This document shows, in pieces, positions 5,370 to 13,897 of a DNA stretch of 25,856 nucleotides. The position numbers were made by a program, and so were the translations under genes. Numbering within the stretch: position 1 is the first letter of the stretch; each line of letters opens with the position of its first letter. The notes under the pieces were generated by a model. It ran no database searches, was not told the DNA's origin, and was given only the letters and a program-made list of their open reading frames with translations. The stretch spans positions 1-25,856 of the forward strand of contig JAYENK010000005.1 in the NCBI GenBank assembly GCA_034722035.1. Direction: 5' to 3'. Source of the stretch: JAYENK01 sp034722035. Lineage in GTDB: Bacteria; Patescibacteriota; Patescibacteriia; Patescibacteriales; UBA12075.

Positions 5370-5516
5370 TTAAAAATATCCTCTAATAAGTCTGCTAATT
5401 ATAAAAAGGAATATTGTCATAAATACAATATGCAAATACCTCTTTTCTTCTTTACTGAGAATAAATCTTTTGATTTTACTTTTACTCTTTTTGTCATTTA
5501 ATTTTTTTAAATTCAT
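5370..5516 (-). CDS. small membrane protein, 48 residues
   Basis: The frame starts with ATG at 5516: MNLKKLNDKKSKSKIKRF, a very basic N-terminus, then LSKEEKRYLHIV and a hydrophobic helix FMTIFLFIISRLI, ending RGYF and TAA at 5370. It is short and unfamiliar, but it sits first in a row of three closely spaced small membrane-protein genes in the same direction, with a pair of 10-base direct repeats in front, which supports it being real. Confidence 0.5.
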   Translation of the reverse strand: MNLKKLNDKKSKSKIKRFILSKEEKRYLHIVFMTIFLFIISRLIRGYF

Positions 5517-5517
5517 A

Positions 5518-5559
5518 TAATTGTATCATTTTTAATATTAATTATGGCCTAATTGTATC
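5518..5559 (-). promoter_or_regulatory. pair of direct repeats in front of the small-membrane-protein operon
   Basis: On the minus strand GATACAATTA occurs at 5559-5550 and 5527-5518, 32 bases apart, about three helical turns. The motif contains TACAAT, a fair -10 box. Two sites on the same DNA face suggest either a regulator binding pair or duplicated -10 elements. No good -35 is visible. Confidence 0.35.
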
Positions 5560-5629
5560 TTTTTTGTTTTATTTTATATTTTTTTAATTTTCTTTAAGTA
5601 TATTTTATCTTTTTTTGTTTACATATTGG

Positions 5630-5666
5630 TTGACAACTTTTTTATTTATGATATAATTAAAGTTGT
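5630..5666 (+). promoter_or_regulatory. promoter with overlapping inverted repeat, HTH-ATPase regulator gene
   Basis: TTGACA (5630-5635) and TATAAT (5652-5657) are 16 bases apart. An 8-base perfect inverted repeat, ACAACTTT (5633-5640) with AAAGTTGT (5659-5666), overlaps the -35 box and the start-site region. A protein bound here would block RNA polymerase, so autorepression by the HTH protein encoded next is likely. Confidence 0.6.
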
Positions 5667-5683
5667 AAACTAAATTGTGTACT

Positions 5684-6712
5684 ATGAAAGTAAAAAATTT
5701 GATATTAGAACAATTAAACAAAAAGAATAGCATTAAGGTTTCTGACATTGTTGCAAAAACCAATCTTTCTCGTGTTTATGTTAGTCGGATTTTGAAAGAA
5801 CTAAGAGAAGAGGGTAGGGTGGTTTTGCTGGGAAGGGCGAACCAGGTGCGATATGTAAAGGCAGAGAAGACACGAATACTAAAAGAAAAAAGAAAGATAT
5901 TAAAAGTAAAAAAAAGTTATCAAAACACAGGCCTATCCGAAGATTTTGTTTTTGATGAAATTAAAAGCAAATCAGGAATTTTTATTGATATAAAAAAAGA
6001 TTTGCTTGTCATTGTCAATTACGCCTTTACAGAGATGCTTAACAACGCAATTGATCATTCAGCTTCTAGGGAGATTCAAGTGAGCGCTGAGAGAGATGGC
6101 AATATTAAGTTTATTATTATTGATCAAGGTATCGGCGTTTTTAATAATATCATGAAAAAAAATAATTTAGACAATAGGATGGAAGCGATTCAAGATTTAC
6201 TTAAAGGAAAACAGACAACAGCTCCGGATAAGCATTCTGGCGAAGGTATTTTTTTTACTTCGAAGATAGCTGATAATTTTATTATTGAAAGCTCTGATAA
6301 AAGATTAATTTTTAATAATAATATAGAAGATGTTTTTATAGAAGATATTAAAAAGGTTAAGGGTACCAGGATTGCGTTTGTTATAAGTGCGCGTTCCAAT
6401 AAAAAACTTGAAAATATTTTTAAGGAGTATGCCGGAAATAATTTTGAATTTTCAAAAACAAAAGTCGATGTGAAATTGTATAAAATGGGGTCAACTTATA
6501 TTTCAAGATCACAGGCAAAAAGAGTAATGAATGCGCTCAGCTCTTTTAAAAACATTATTTTAGATTTTAAACATGTAAAAACAGTTGGACAGGCGTTTGC
6601 GGATGAAGTCTTCAGAGTTTGGCAAAATAGCCACTCAAAAATTAAAATAAAAACAGTGAACACTGATAAAAATATTGATTTTATGATAAAAAAAGCGATA
6701 GATAATGATTAA
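5684..6712 (+). CDS. HTH, GHKL ATPase and STAS-like (DUF4325) regulator
   Basis: This 342-residue protein has three parts. Residues 1-60 are a winged HTH of the MarR/ArsR style (VSDIVAKTNLSRVYVSRIL, then a KELREEGRVVLLG wing). Residues about 100-240 are a GHKL ATPase domain: N box TEMLNNAIDHS (116-126), G1 DQGIG (147-151) and G2 SGEGIFF (185-191), like anti-sigma and histidine-kinase ATPases. Residues about 258-330 match the STAS-like DUF4325 pattern, including SRSQAKRVM, a FKNIILDFKHV strand and VGQAFADEVFRVW. There is no His phosphoacceptor, receiver or membrane segment. I infer a cytosolic regulator in which ATP binding and STAS-like interaction control DNA binding. The ATG at 5684 is preferred over a TTG at 5675: it lies about 20 bases from the predicted transcription start and lacks a Shine-Dalgarno. 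Its stop lies 10 bases from that of the convergent permease gene. Confidence 0.85.
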   Translation: MKVKNLILEQLNKKNSIKVSDIVAKTNLSRVYVSRILKELREEGRVVLLGRANQVRYVKAEKTRILKEKRKILKVKKSYQNTGLSEDFVFDEIKSKSGIFIDIKKDLLVIVNYAFTEMLNNAIDHSASREIQVSAERDGNIKFIIIDQGIGVFNNIMKKNNLDNRMEAIQDLLKGKQTTAPDKHSGEGIFFTSKIADNFIIESSDKRLIFNNNIEDVFIEDIKKVKGTRIAFVISARSNKKLENIFKEYAGNNFEFSKTKVDVKLYKMGSTYISRSQAKRVMNALSSFKNIILDFKHVKTVGQAFADEVFRVWQNSHSKIKIKTVNTDKNIDFMIKKAIDND

Positions 6713-6722
6713 ATGGAATTTT

Positions 6723-8411
6723 TTAATCGATAACTTTCACTTTATCCAATTTGGCATAACGCCGAGGGGCGATGAGGACAAGAGTGACAAGGGCTATGAT
6801 AAGAAGAGTGAGAAAGGAATAATAATAAATATTACTAAAGCCGATTAGTTTGAGGTAAAAGGTCCAGACTGATAGTCCGCCTGAGAGCAGAGAAATAAAA
6901 ATTAAAAATAAGCCGGGCAAGGAAGTGCCGAGAGCGGAGGGATTGTCGGTTTCAAAATTTGGGAAAATCATTCCAAGAGAAAGGCTAAGCGTTACAATGA
7001 AGATTATTATTATAAAAAACAAAAGCATGGTTTCCGCGATTACGGTTCCCGGTATCAATAAGGTGGTTAAATTTATATAAGCGATTAAAAGGCCGATAAA
7101 AAGAAACAGTAGATTATAAAACACCAATTTAGCATAGAAAACTTTTTTCCAATCAATCGGAGCGCTTGATAAAATCCAGAGCGTGCGACGCTCTTGACTA
7201 AAAGCGGGAAAAACAAAACGAAGAGCAAAAGCCGAGATAAAATAAACCGCAGTCAAAATTTGTATTGCCTGGACTAGGGTTGGCGTGGAGCTTATATCCA
7301 AATCATAGCCTTGAATATTATTGCTCAAGCTAATATTAATCATTGTTTGAATAATCCAGAAAAAAAGTAAAAAAGAAAACCACATTAATCCACGCGAGTT
7401 GCGATAAAATACTATTGCTTCTTTTTTTACCAGAGAATGATAAATTCCGCCGATGAAACGGGCCGGTTTTTTAATATGAGCGGTTGTATTTTGTTGGCGC
7501 GCTGCCAGCGTTTGATCGTTTGTTCGAAAAGCCGTCCAAAGATTAATCAAACGAGGCGCGCAATAAAACCAAAGACCAAGCAGGATAATTGCAAAAAACC
7601 ATAGTTCAGCATGATAATTAAGCATAGAAAGAGTGTTGTCTGTTTGCCAATAGTAGAGCGAACTGGCCAATAGATGCGAAGGGAGAAATTTGAAATTATC
7701 AATAATAGCTTCTATCCCGGCTTGGCCTTGGCTTAAGTTTTTTGCCTCAAACATTTGAACCAGATCATTTTGCAGGCCACCGCTTACTGTTGAGAGTAGT
7801 AACAGGGACACAAAAATAAAAACCGCGATTGCTAGAGTTTTAATATTCAAATGAACAAAGGACAGATATTTATTAATTATTTTAATCAAATAGGCCAGGG
7901 CAATTAAAGCAATTAAGCTGGCGCTCGTTATCAGAATAGTAAGCAGGGCGGCTGAGGTTATATTTATAATAAGACCCAAAAGGGAAAGATTCAGCGCCTT
8001 ATGCAGAGCAAAAATCAGAGGCAGGGCAATGATTAGAAAAGGCCAAAGAGCGTGCCAAGAAGCATTTAAAAAAAGTTGTGTAGTAATAACATCAAAACGA
8101 GGCGTGGACGCAACCCAGGCATCATCATCACTTTTGAAAAAACGAAACAGGCCGTTAATCATCGTGCTCATCGCGACCAAAAATATCAAAATAAGAAGAT
8201 ACATTTCATAAACAAAGTACAGCAGAGACTGGCCAAAATAATTGTCAGCATTAAGAAAACGAAGGCCATGCCAGAAAAAGTAATAAATTCCGCTTGCCAG
8301 AGCCAAGAAAAGCAACATAAACAATCCGATAGTGATTGATTTGGCCAGAGTTCTTGCGTGAAAAAAACGGAGCAAGGAATTAAGTTGGTATTTTAAAATT
8401 AAATTAAACAC
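6723..8411 (-). CDS. ABC-2 type exporter permease
   Basis: This is a 562-residue integral membrane protein with about eleven or twelve hydrophobic helices. A basic cytoplasmic N-terminus (FHARTLAKS) precedes the first. A large hydrophilic loop near residues 290-330 (WTAFRTNDQTLAARQQNTT, then KKPARFIGG) separates two halves of similar design, as if two ABC-2 half permeases were fused. It begins seven bases after the ATPase gene ends, so the two form one transcription and functional unit: ATPase dimer plus permease. Substrate is not visible; relatives export drugs, bacteriocins or polysaccharide precursors. The end is tail to tail with the HTH-ATPase gene. Confidence 0.85.
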   Translation of the reverse strand: MFNLILKYQLNSLLRFFHARTLAKSITIGLFMLLFLALASGIYYFFWHGLRFLNADNYFGQSLLYFVYEMYLLILIFLVAMSTMINGLFRFFKSDDDAWVASTPRFDVITTQLFLNASWHALWPFLIIALPLIFALHKALNLSLLGLIINITSAALLTILITSASLIALIALAYLIKIINKYLSFVHLNIKTLAIAVFIFVSLLLLSTVSGGLQNDLVQMFEAKNLSQGQAGIEAIIDNFKFLPSHLLASSLYYWQTDNTLSMLNYHAELWFFAIILLGLWFYCAPRLINLWTAFRTNDQTLAARQQNTTAHIKKPARFIGGIYHSLVKKEAIVFYRNSRGLMWFSFLLFFWIIQTMINISLSNNIQGYDLDISSTPTLVQAIQILTAVYFISAFALRFVFPAFSQERRTLWILSSAPIDWKKVFYAKLVFYNLLFLFIGLLIAYINLTTLLIPGTVIAETMLLFFIIIIFIVTLSLSLGMIFPNFETDNPSALGTSLPGLFLIFISLLSGGLSVWTFYLKLIGFSNIYYYSFLTLLIIALVTLVLIAPRRYAKLDKVKVID

Positions 8412-8418
8412 GATTTTT

Positions 8419-9141
8419 TTATCTTGTTAATATTTTGTAAATATTGTTCAAGTTCTCATTATCATTTGTTTTGGCTTCATTTGCCAAGTCATGATAAGAA
8501 CCGCTTGTGATTAGGCGCCCTTTTTTTAGAATTCCTATACGATTGGAGATTTTTTTGGCAACATCAAGCGTGTGTGTCACCAAAAGAACGGCTCCGCCGG
8601 CGTTAGCGAATTTTTTTAATTCCGCCTGCATTAGTTCGGCCGATACCGGGTCCAAGCCGACAATCGGTTCGTCAATCAATAATAATTTGGGACGGTGCAA
8701 CAAGGCGGACATGATTGTAAATTTTTGTTTGTTACCGCGTGAATAATCTTGAAAATAGCTTTTTTCAACTCCCTTTAAATTAAACAAGCCCAACAATTCT
8801 TGGATGCGTTTTTGCCGTTCGATTTCATCGATATTATACAGAGCACCGGTAAAATCGAGATATTCTTCACCGCTTAAGTTCGGCCAAATAACCGGATCGT
8901 CCGGAATGTAGCCGGTGATGGATTTGGCCTCTTCGGTTTTGGTGTTGATATTATTGTGTCCGATTTCAACTTCGCCCTGGCTTGCTTGCAAAAGTCCGGC
9001 AATAATTTTAACGATAGTGGTTTTGCCCGAACCGTTTGGGCCAATCAATGAATAAATTTCACCGGCATTAATATTGAAGCTCACATTGTCAACGGCTGTA
9101 ACGGCTCCAAATGTTTTCTTCAAATTTTTTACTTTTAACAT
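8419..9141 (-). CDS. ABC transporter ATP-binding protein
   Basis: This 240-residue nucleotide-binding domain has Walker A GPNGSGKTT (34-42), signature YSRGNKQK (133-140) in place of LSGGQ, Walker B LLLIDEP (153-159), D loop GLDP (162-165) and switch His190 in LLVTHT. The Q-loop position reads YIPDDP, without the usual Gln; the SRGNKQK signature and the IPDD Q-loop are variants that I associate with ABC-2 exporters of the drug/antibiotic group. It is encoded directly in front of its permease. The promoter is probably the TATAAT at 9171-9176. Confidence 0.92.
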   Translation of the reverse strand: MLKVKNLKKTFGAVTAVDNVSFNINAGEIYSLIGPNGSGKTTIVKIIAGLLQASQGEVEIGHNNINTKTEEAKSITGYIPDDPVIWPNLSGEEYLDFTGALYNIDEIERQKRIQELLGLFNLKGVEKSYFQDYSRGNKQKFTIMSALLHRPKLLLIDEPIVGLDPVSAELMQAELKKFANAGGAVLLVTHTLDVAKKISNRIGILKKGRLITSGSYHDLANEAKTNDNENLNNIYKILTR

Positions 9142-9170
9142 ATTTCTAATGTTTATAATTTAATATTAAT

Positions 9171-9200
9171 ATTATAACAGATTTTGCCAATAAATAGCAA
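9171..9200 (-). promoter_or_regulatory. promoter of the ABC exporter operon
   Basis: On the minus strand TTGCTA (9200-9195), an 18-base spacer and a perfect TATAAT (9176-9171) lie about 30 bases before the ATG at 9141. The -35 is only a four-of-six match. Confidence 0.45.
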
Positions 9201-9231
9201 AAAATGTTAAAATCAAGGGTTAATATTGGTA

Positions 9232-9255
9232 TGAAATGAGTGCATCCTCATTTCA
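9232..9255. promoter_or_regulatory. perfect 9-base inverted repeat between divergent operons
   Basis: TGAAATGAG (9232-9240) and CTCATTTCA (9247-9255) enclose TGCATC. No T-run follows on either side. The element lies between the ABC exporter promoter and the galT-like gene. It may be an operator shared by both, or a dispersed palindrome. It differs from CIRCE. Confidence 0.5.
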
Positions 9256-9326
9256 CGTTTGTTCATTAAATTGGTAGACTAATAATATAATTATTAATTT
9301 ATCAATCATATGGATAAATATAATAT

Positions 9327-9350
9327 GCTCTGGAGTCAGAGCTTTTAATT
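9327..9350 (+). terminator. terminator-like hairpin just before the galT-like gene
   Basis: GCTCTG (9327-9332), loop GAGT and CAGAGC (9337-9342) form a perfect 6-base stem followed by TTTTAATTT. TATAAT boxes lie on both sides (9319-9324 and 9354-9359). It could insulate or attenuate the galT-PBP transcript. Confidence 0.5.
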
Positions 9351-9367
9351 TGGTATAATAATGAGGT

Positions 9368-10303
9368 ATGTTAAAATCTGAAATTAGAAAAGCATATTTG
9401 CTTGATAAATATGTAATTATTACTCCGGGTCGGGCCAAGCGTCCGCGTGATCTTAAGGAACAGACCGTGATAAAGCGGGAAAGTCCTTGTGTTTTGTGTC
9501 CGGAAAAAATTGAAAATTACGCCAAAGAACATAAGGATTATATTAAAGAAAAAATTAACAAAAATAATAAGTGGCAAGTTTTGTCAGTAGCCAATGTTTT
9601 TCCGGCAGTGACATTGGACAACAAAAAGGCTTATGGCGCTCAAGAAGTAATTATTGAAACGCGCGACCATGATAAAGATTTGGCAAATTTGAGCAATCAA
9701 GAGATAGAATGGGTTTTGCGTATGTATGCGCGCCGAACCAAGGCGCTTAGCCAGGAAAAGGAAATAGACTATGTGCTTTGTTTTAAAAATCAAGGATCAA
9801 AAGCCGGTGCTTCAATTGTTCATGCACACTCACAAGTTTTTGCTACAAAAATTTTACCACCCGAAGTAAATCAAGAATTATCGGCAGCGCAGTCATATCA
9901 GGTTAAGCATGCTAAGTGCGCTTATTGCGATATTATTAAAAAAGAAGCCAAAAGCAGACGATTAATCTATGAAGATAAATATGTGGTGGCCTTTACGCCT
10001 TATGCAAGCGAGTATCATTATGAAGCGTGGATTTTTACTAAGCGCCATTTGGACAATATCACCATGCTAAACAACAAAGAATTCCGAGCCTTGGCTAATG
10101 TGTACAAGTTAATTCTAAATAAATTGAGCGCATTGGATTTGTCTTTTAATTGTTTTTTGCATCAAGTGATTTCTAATCGTGATCAACATTTTTATTTGAA
10201 AATTCAACCTCGGGATAGCGTCTGGGCCGGTGTTGAGCTTGGTAGTAGCATGATTATTAATTCTGTCCCCCCGGAAGAGGCTGCGAAATATTATCGGGAA
10301 TAA
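9368..10303 (+). CDS. galT: galactose-1-phosphate uridylyltransferase-like nucleotidyltransferase
   Basis: This 311-residue protein of the HIT superfamily has two repeats, like GalT. The first half carries a zinc-type CVLC (Cys41, Cys44) and the active site VHAHSQ (151-156), corresponding to the HPHxQ motif, with His154 as the expected uridylylated nucleophile. The second half begins with another CAYC (184-187) and holds the YEAWIF and KRHLDNI segments of the C-terminal HIT-like half. GalT swaps UMP between UDP-glucose and galactose-1-phosphate; in CPR genomes such proteins may act on other sugar phosphates, so the name is approximate. The usual Pro between the active-site His residues is Ala. 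It is followed after three bases by the PBP gene, which suggests a cell-envelope or sugar-activation context. The ATG is nine bases after TATAAT (9354-9359), a nearly leaderless arrangement. Confidence 0.8.
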   Translation: MLKSEIRKAYLLDKYVIITPGRAKRPRDLKEQTVIKRESPCVLCPEKIENYAKEHKDYIKEKINKNNKWQVLSVANVFPAVTLDNKKAYGAQEVIIETRDHDKDLANLSNQEIEWVLRMYARRTKALSQEKEIDYVLCFKNQGSKAGASIVHAHSQVFATKILPPEVNQELSAAQSYQVKHAKCAYCDIIKKEAKSRRLIYEDKYVVAFTPYASEYHYEAWIFTKRHLDNITMLNNKEFRALANVYKLILNKLSALDLSFNCFLHQVISNRDQHFYLKIQPRDSVWAGVELGSSMIINSVPPEEAAKYYRE

Positions 10304-10306
10304 TTT

Positions 10307-13234
10307 ATGCCTAAAAATCAACAGTCCTGGCGGACTGACAAAAAAAAGTATTATGTTAACCGGAAAAAATCCGGTGTTCTTAGTTTGAAAAAGAAGAGCA
10401 GGAGTAAGCCAAAAAAGAATTATAATAATAATTTATTATTTGATCGGATTAAAAAATACTTTTTTATTTTTATACTTGTCTTTACCGTACTCGCTGTTAT
10501 GTCCGGCATTTTTTTTGTTGCCTGGCTCTCGCGCAGCTTGCCGGATCCGGACAATTTAATTGAAAGAGAAGTGGCGCAAACGACAAAGATTTATGACCGT
10601 AGTGGCGAAGAGGTGCTCTATGAGATTCATGGTGATGTTAAGCGTACTTTGGTTACTTTGGATGATATTCCGGATTTTGTGGAATGGGCGACGATTGCAA
10701 TTGAGGACAAGAATTTTTATAGTCATAAGGGCATTTCTTTGCTGGCAATTTTACGTACGGCCGTTACCAATGTTATTCGCGGAGAAAGAGCAGGCGCTTC
10801 TACTCTGACACAACAGCTTGTAAAGAATGCGGTTCTTACTACCGAAAAAACATATACCAGAAAAATTAAAGAAGCCTTGATTGCCTATAAAATGGAACAG
10901 CGTTTTGAAAAGGATGAAATTTTACAGATGTATTTTAATGAAATTCCTTATGGTTCTACTGCCTACGGGGTTGAAGCGGCGAGCCAGCGTTATTTTGGCA
11001 AGAGTGTGACTGATATCAATTTGGCCGAAGCCGCTGTTTTATCCGCCCTACCGCAAGCTCCGAGTCGCTATTCGCCTTATGGTTCAAATAAAGAGATTTT
11101 AATTTCCCGTCAGCACTATATTCTTGATCAAATGGCTGAGCAGCAATATATAAGTCAAGAACAAGCAGATGAGGCCAAACAATATATTCTTGAATTCCAG
11201 CCTCCCACCAGCGACATTAAGGCACCGCATTTTGTGATGTATATCAAAGAAATTTTGTCGGAAAAATATGGTGAAAAAGTAGTCGAGCAGGGTGGACTCA
11301 AAATTATTACCACGCTTGATTTATATAAGCAGGAAATCGCCGAAGAGATTATCGCGGAAGCGAGTGAAGGCAATGAAGAAAATCACAACGCAAGTAACGC
11401 CGGACTGGTTTCACTTGATCCAAAAACCGGTCAGATTTTGGCTATGGTCGGTAGTCGGGATTATTTTAATGAAGAAATTGATGGACAAGTTAATATTACT
11501 ACCAGCTTGCGTCAACCCGGATCTTCGATGAAGCCTTTGGTTTACGCGGTTTCTTTTTTGAAGGGTTATACGCCCAATACTACGTTATATGATGTTGTTA
11601 CAAATTTTTCTAATGACAAGGTTGAGCCGTATGAACCGCACAATTATGATTTAAAAGAACATGGTCCGGTTTCGATCCGCAAAGCTTTGGCCGGTTCACT
11701 CAATATACCGGCAGTCAAGGCAATATATTTGGCCGGGGTTGATAGCGTGCTTGATTTGGCTGAAGATTTTGGCTATAGCACTTTAAATGATCGTGATCGC
11801 TATGGTATGTCCTTGGTGCTTGGTGGCGGTGAAGTGAAATTGTTGGAGCATACCAACGCTTTTGGCGTATTTGCACGTGAAGGGATGTGGCGAAGAATTG
11901 TCGGCGTGCTAAAAATTACGGACAGCAATGGCGATGTTTTGGAAGAATTTGAGCTTGATGAAAAAAGAGTGATTGACCCTAAAGCGATTCGACAAATTAA
12001 TAATATCTTATCCGATAATGACGCACGCGCCTATGCTTTTGGAGCACGTAATTGGCTTACGCTTGGCTCCCGGCCGGTGGCCGTGAAAACTGGTACTACC
12101 AACGATTATCGTGATGCCTGGACCATTGGCTATACTCCATCGATTGTTACCGGAGTATGGGTCGGTAATTTTGATAACACCGAAATGAAGCGCGGTTCAG
12201 CCGGCGGCGTAGTCGCCGCTCCAATTTGGCATGATTACATGGAGCGGATACTTGGAGACACGCCGGTTGAATATTTTAAAGAGCCAAAAATTATAAAAAC
12301 CGGTAAGGCCATCTTGGATGGAGATATCGGTACGGCGCAAACTTTAAAAATTGACAAAGTGACCGGCATGCTTGCTTCAGAAAATACGCCGGAAGAATTA
12401 ATCGAAGAAAGAACTTTTTTCGAACCGCACTCTATTCTTTATTATGTTGACGTGAACGATCCTCTGGGCGAGGCTCCAAAAAATCCGGCCAAAGATCCGC
12501 AATTTGAATTGTGGGAATCACGTGTTCGCGCTTGGGCGGAGAAAGAAATTGCCAGTTCCAGCAGTGCTACCTCTACTATTTTGGGCGAGGTTCCACCGAC
12601 AGAAATTGATGATGTTCATACTCCGGAGAATATTCCACAAGTTTCGATTGTTACTCCCGGCAATAAGCAAACTATAAGCAGTCCAAAATTAGATGTCCGT
12701 CTTCAGGTGAGTGCGCCGCGAGGAGTTAAGCAGGTTGATTATTTGATCAATGATATTCTTTTTCATACTACGCAAGAATACCCATTCAATTTGAACGAAG
12801 CGATTAATTTTTTAAACAACGGTTGGCATAATTTAAAAATCAAAGTTTGTGACGATGTTTTTAATTGTAAAACACGTGAACTCGAGTTTAATTTACAAGT
12901 CGAGAACAATCAAAATAATAATACCGGCGACTTTAGCTTGGAATGGTCCTCCCCCTCTTCCGGTTTAGCCGTATCCAACATTGATTTTCCACTTAAGCTA
13001 GAACTTAAAGCCATAAATTCGAGCGCGATTGCCAGGATTAATTTTTATTATGAAAAAAACAGCGAAACTAAAACAATTGGTTCCGCTGAAAATATAAATA
13101 GTGAGCTCGTTAGCTTTAATTGGGAGGAAGCTCCTTTGAGTGGCACTTACCGGCTTAGCGCTGAAGCGGTTTCTTGGTTAAAAAAATCGTACCGCTTGTC
13201 TCCGATTACTATTATTGTAAATAATATTAATTAA
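10307..13234 (+). CDS. class A penicillin-binding protein (PBP1A type)
   Basis: This is a 975-residue bifunctional peptidoglycan synthase. A long Lys-rich cytoplasmic tail (1-48) is followed by a membrane anchor (about 50-74). The GT51 glycosyltransferase has the catalytic EDKNFYSHKG (Glu133), GASTLTQQLVKN (163-174) and the MEQRFEKDEILQMYFNEI segment (195-213). The transpeptidase has SSMK (Ser406 nucleophile, Lys409), SLN (464-466) and KTG (594-596). All key residues are present. After about residue 745 come an Ala/Ser-rich linker and two Ig-like beta domains (about 755-860 and 870-975), probably for wall or partner binding. It acts outside the membrane, polymerising and cross-linking glycan strands. 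It starts three bases after the galT-like stop, so the genes are co-transcribed; the 3' end overlaps the converging metallo-hydrolase gene by eight bases. Confidence 0.95.
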   Translation: MPKNQQSWRTDKKKYYVNRKKSGVLSLKKKSRSKPKKNYNNNLLFDRIKKYFFIFILVFTVLAVMSGIFFVAWLSRSLPDPDNLIEREVAQTTKIYDRSGEEVLYEIHGDVKRTLVTLDDIPDFVEWATIAIEDKNFYSHKGISLLAILRTAVTNVIRGERAGASTLTQQLVKNAVLTTEKTYTRKIKEALIAYKMEQRFEKDEILQMYFNEIPYGSTAYGVEAASQRYFGKSVTDINLAEAAVLSALPQAPSRYSPYGSNKEILISRQHYILDQMAEQQYISQEQADEAKQYILEFQPPTSDIKAPHFVMYIKEILSEKYGEKVVEQGGLKIITTLDLYKQEIAEEIIAEASEGNEENHNASNAGLVSLDPKTGQILAMVGSRDYFNEEIDGQVNITTSLRQPGSSMKPLVYAVSFLKGYTPNTTLYDVVTNFSNDKVEPYEPHNYDLKEHGPVSIRKALAGSLNIPAVKAIYLAGVDSVLDLAEDFGYSTLNDRDRYGMSLVLGGGEVKLLEHTNAFGVFAREGMWRRIVGVLKITDSNGDVLEEFELDEKRVIDPKAIRQINNILSDNDARAYAFGARNWLTLGSRPVAVKTGTTNDYRDAWTIGYTPSIVTGVWVGNFDNTEMKRGSAGGVVAAPIWHDYMERILGDTPVEYFKEPKIIKTGKAILDGDIGTAQTLKIDKVTGMLASENTPEELIEERTFFEPHSILYYVDVNDPLGEAPKNPAKDPQFELWESRVRAWAEKEIASSSSATSTILGEVPPTEIDDVHTPENIPQVSIVTPGNKQTISSPKLDVRLQVSAPRGVKQVDYLINDILFHTTQEYPFNLNEAINFLNNGWHNLKIKVCDDVFNCKTRELEFNLQVENNQNNNTGDFSLEWSSPSSGLAVSNIDFPLKLELKAINSSAIARINFYYEKNSETKTIGSAENINSELVSFNWEEAPLSGTYRLSAEAVSWLKKSYRLSPITIIVNNIN

Positions 13235-13868
13235 AAACTACCAGCTCCATATCTTCTTGCGGTAAATCCTTTTTGGCAATTTTCAATTTTTCTTCTTCTG
13301 TTGCTTTAATGCCTATTTCTTTAATAAACTTATCAATGCTATCAATATCATATTTTAAACCCTTAACCTTGTAATGCATCGGAATAACAAGGCGTGGTTC
13401 TATTTGGCTAATCACTTCTACCGCTTGTTTAGCGTTAAGAGTATATTTGCCGCCAACCGGTATCATTAATATGTCAGTTCCCACCAGTGCTTCAAGTTGT
13501 TTATTGTCCAACACATGCCCCAAGTCGCCTAAGTGAACTACGGAAATATTGTCGATTTCAAAACGATATATTATATTTAAACCGCGTTCGGTTCCTTTTT
13601 TTTCATCATGATAAGACTCAATTCCCTGGATGGCAACGCCTTTAATCTCATATTCACCGGCTGTGTCAATTACTATCGGCTTTCCTCGAAGTGCGCTTAT
13701 GTTGTTGTGATCATCATGAGAATGGCTGACCGTAATAATATTAGCTTCAAAGTTTGGTGGTTTTAGTCCGGTTTTTTTGTCATAAGGATCAGTGACAAGA
13801 GTTAGGCCGTCTGGGCCAATCTTGTCTTGGATTTTAAAGCATGAGTGTCCGATGTGTTGTATAATCAT
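13227..13868 (-). CDS. UlaG-like MBL-fold metal-dependent hydrolase
   Basis: This 213-residue metallo-beta-lactamase fold protein has the metal ligands HSHDDH (49-54), HLGDLGH and PMHY near the C-terminus, in the order and spacing of the UlaG/UPF0173 group, which hydrolyses small lactones or phosphodiester-like bonds. The N-terminus IQHIGHSCFKI is the characteristic first strand of this group. The substrate is unknown. It starts 29 bases after the ftsK stop and is probably co-transcribed with it. No signal peptide is present. Confidence 0.88.
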   Translation of the reverse strand: MIIQHIGHSCFKIQDKIGPDGLTLVTDPYDKKTGLKPPNFEANIITVSHSHDDHNNISALRGKPIVIDTAGEYEIKGVAIQGIESYHDEKKGTERGLNIIYRFEIDNISVVHLGDLGHVLDNKQLEALVGTDILMIPVGGKYTLNAKQAVEVISQIEPRLVIPMHYKVKGLKYDIDSIDKFIKEIGIKATEEEKLKIAKKDLPQEDMELVVFN

Positions 13869-13897
13869 AGAATTTTAAGTTTATTATATATTAATAT

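Noticed and set aside
13227..13234. Overlapping convergent stops of the PBP and metallo-hydrolase genes
   Set aside because: An eight-base tail-to-tail overlap around TTAATTAA is ordinary in compact genomes.
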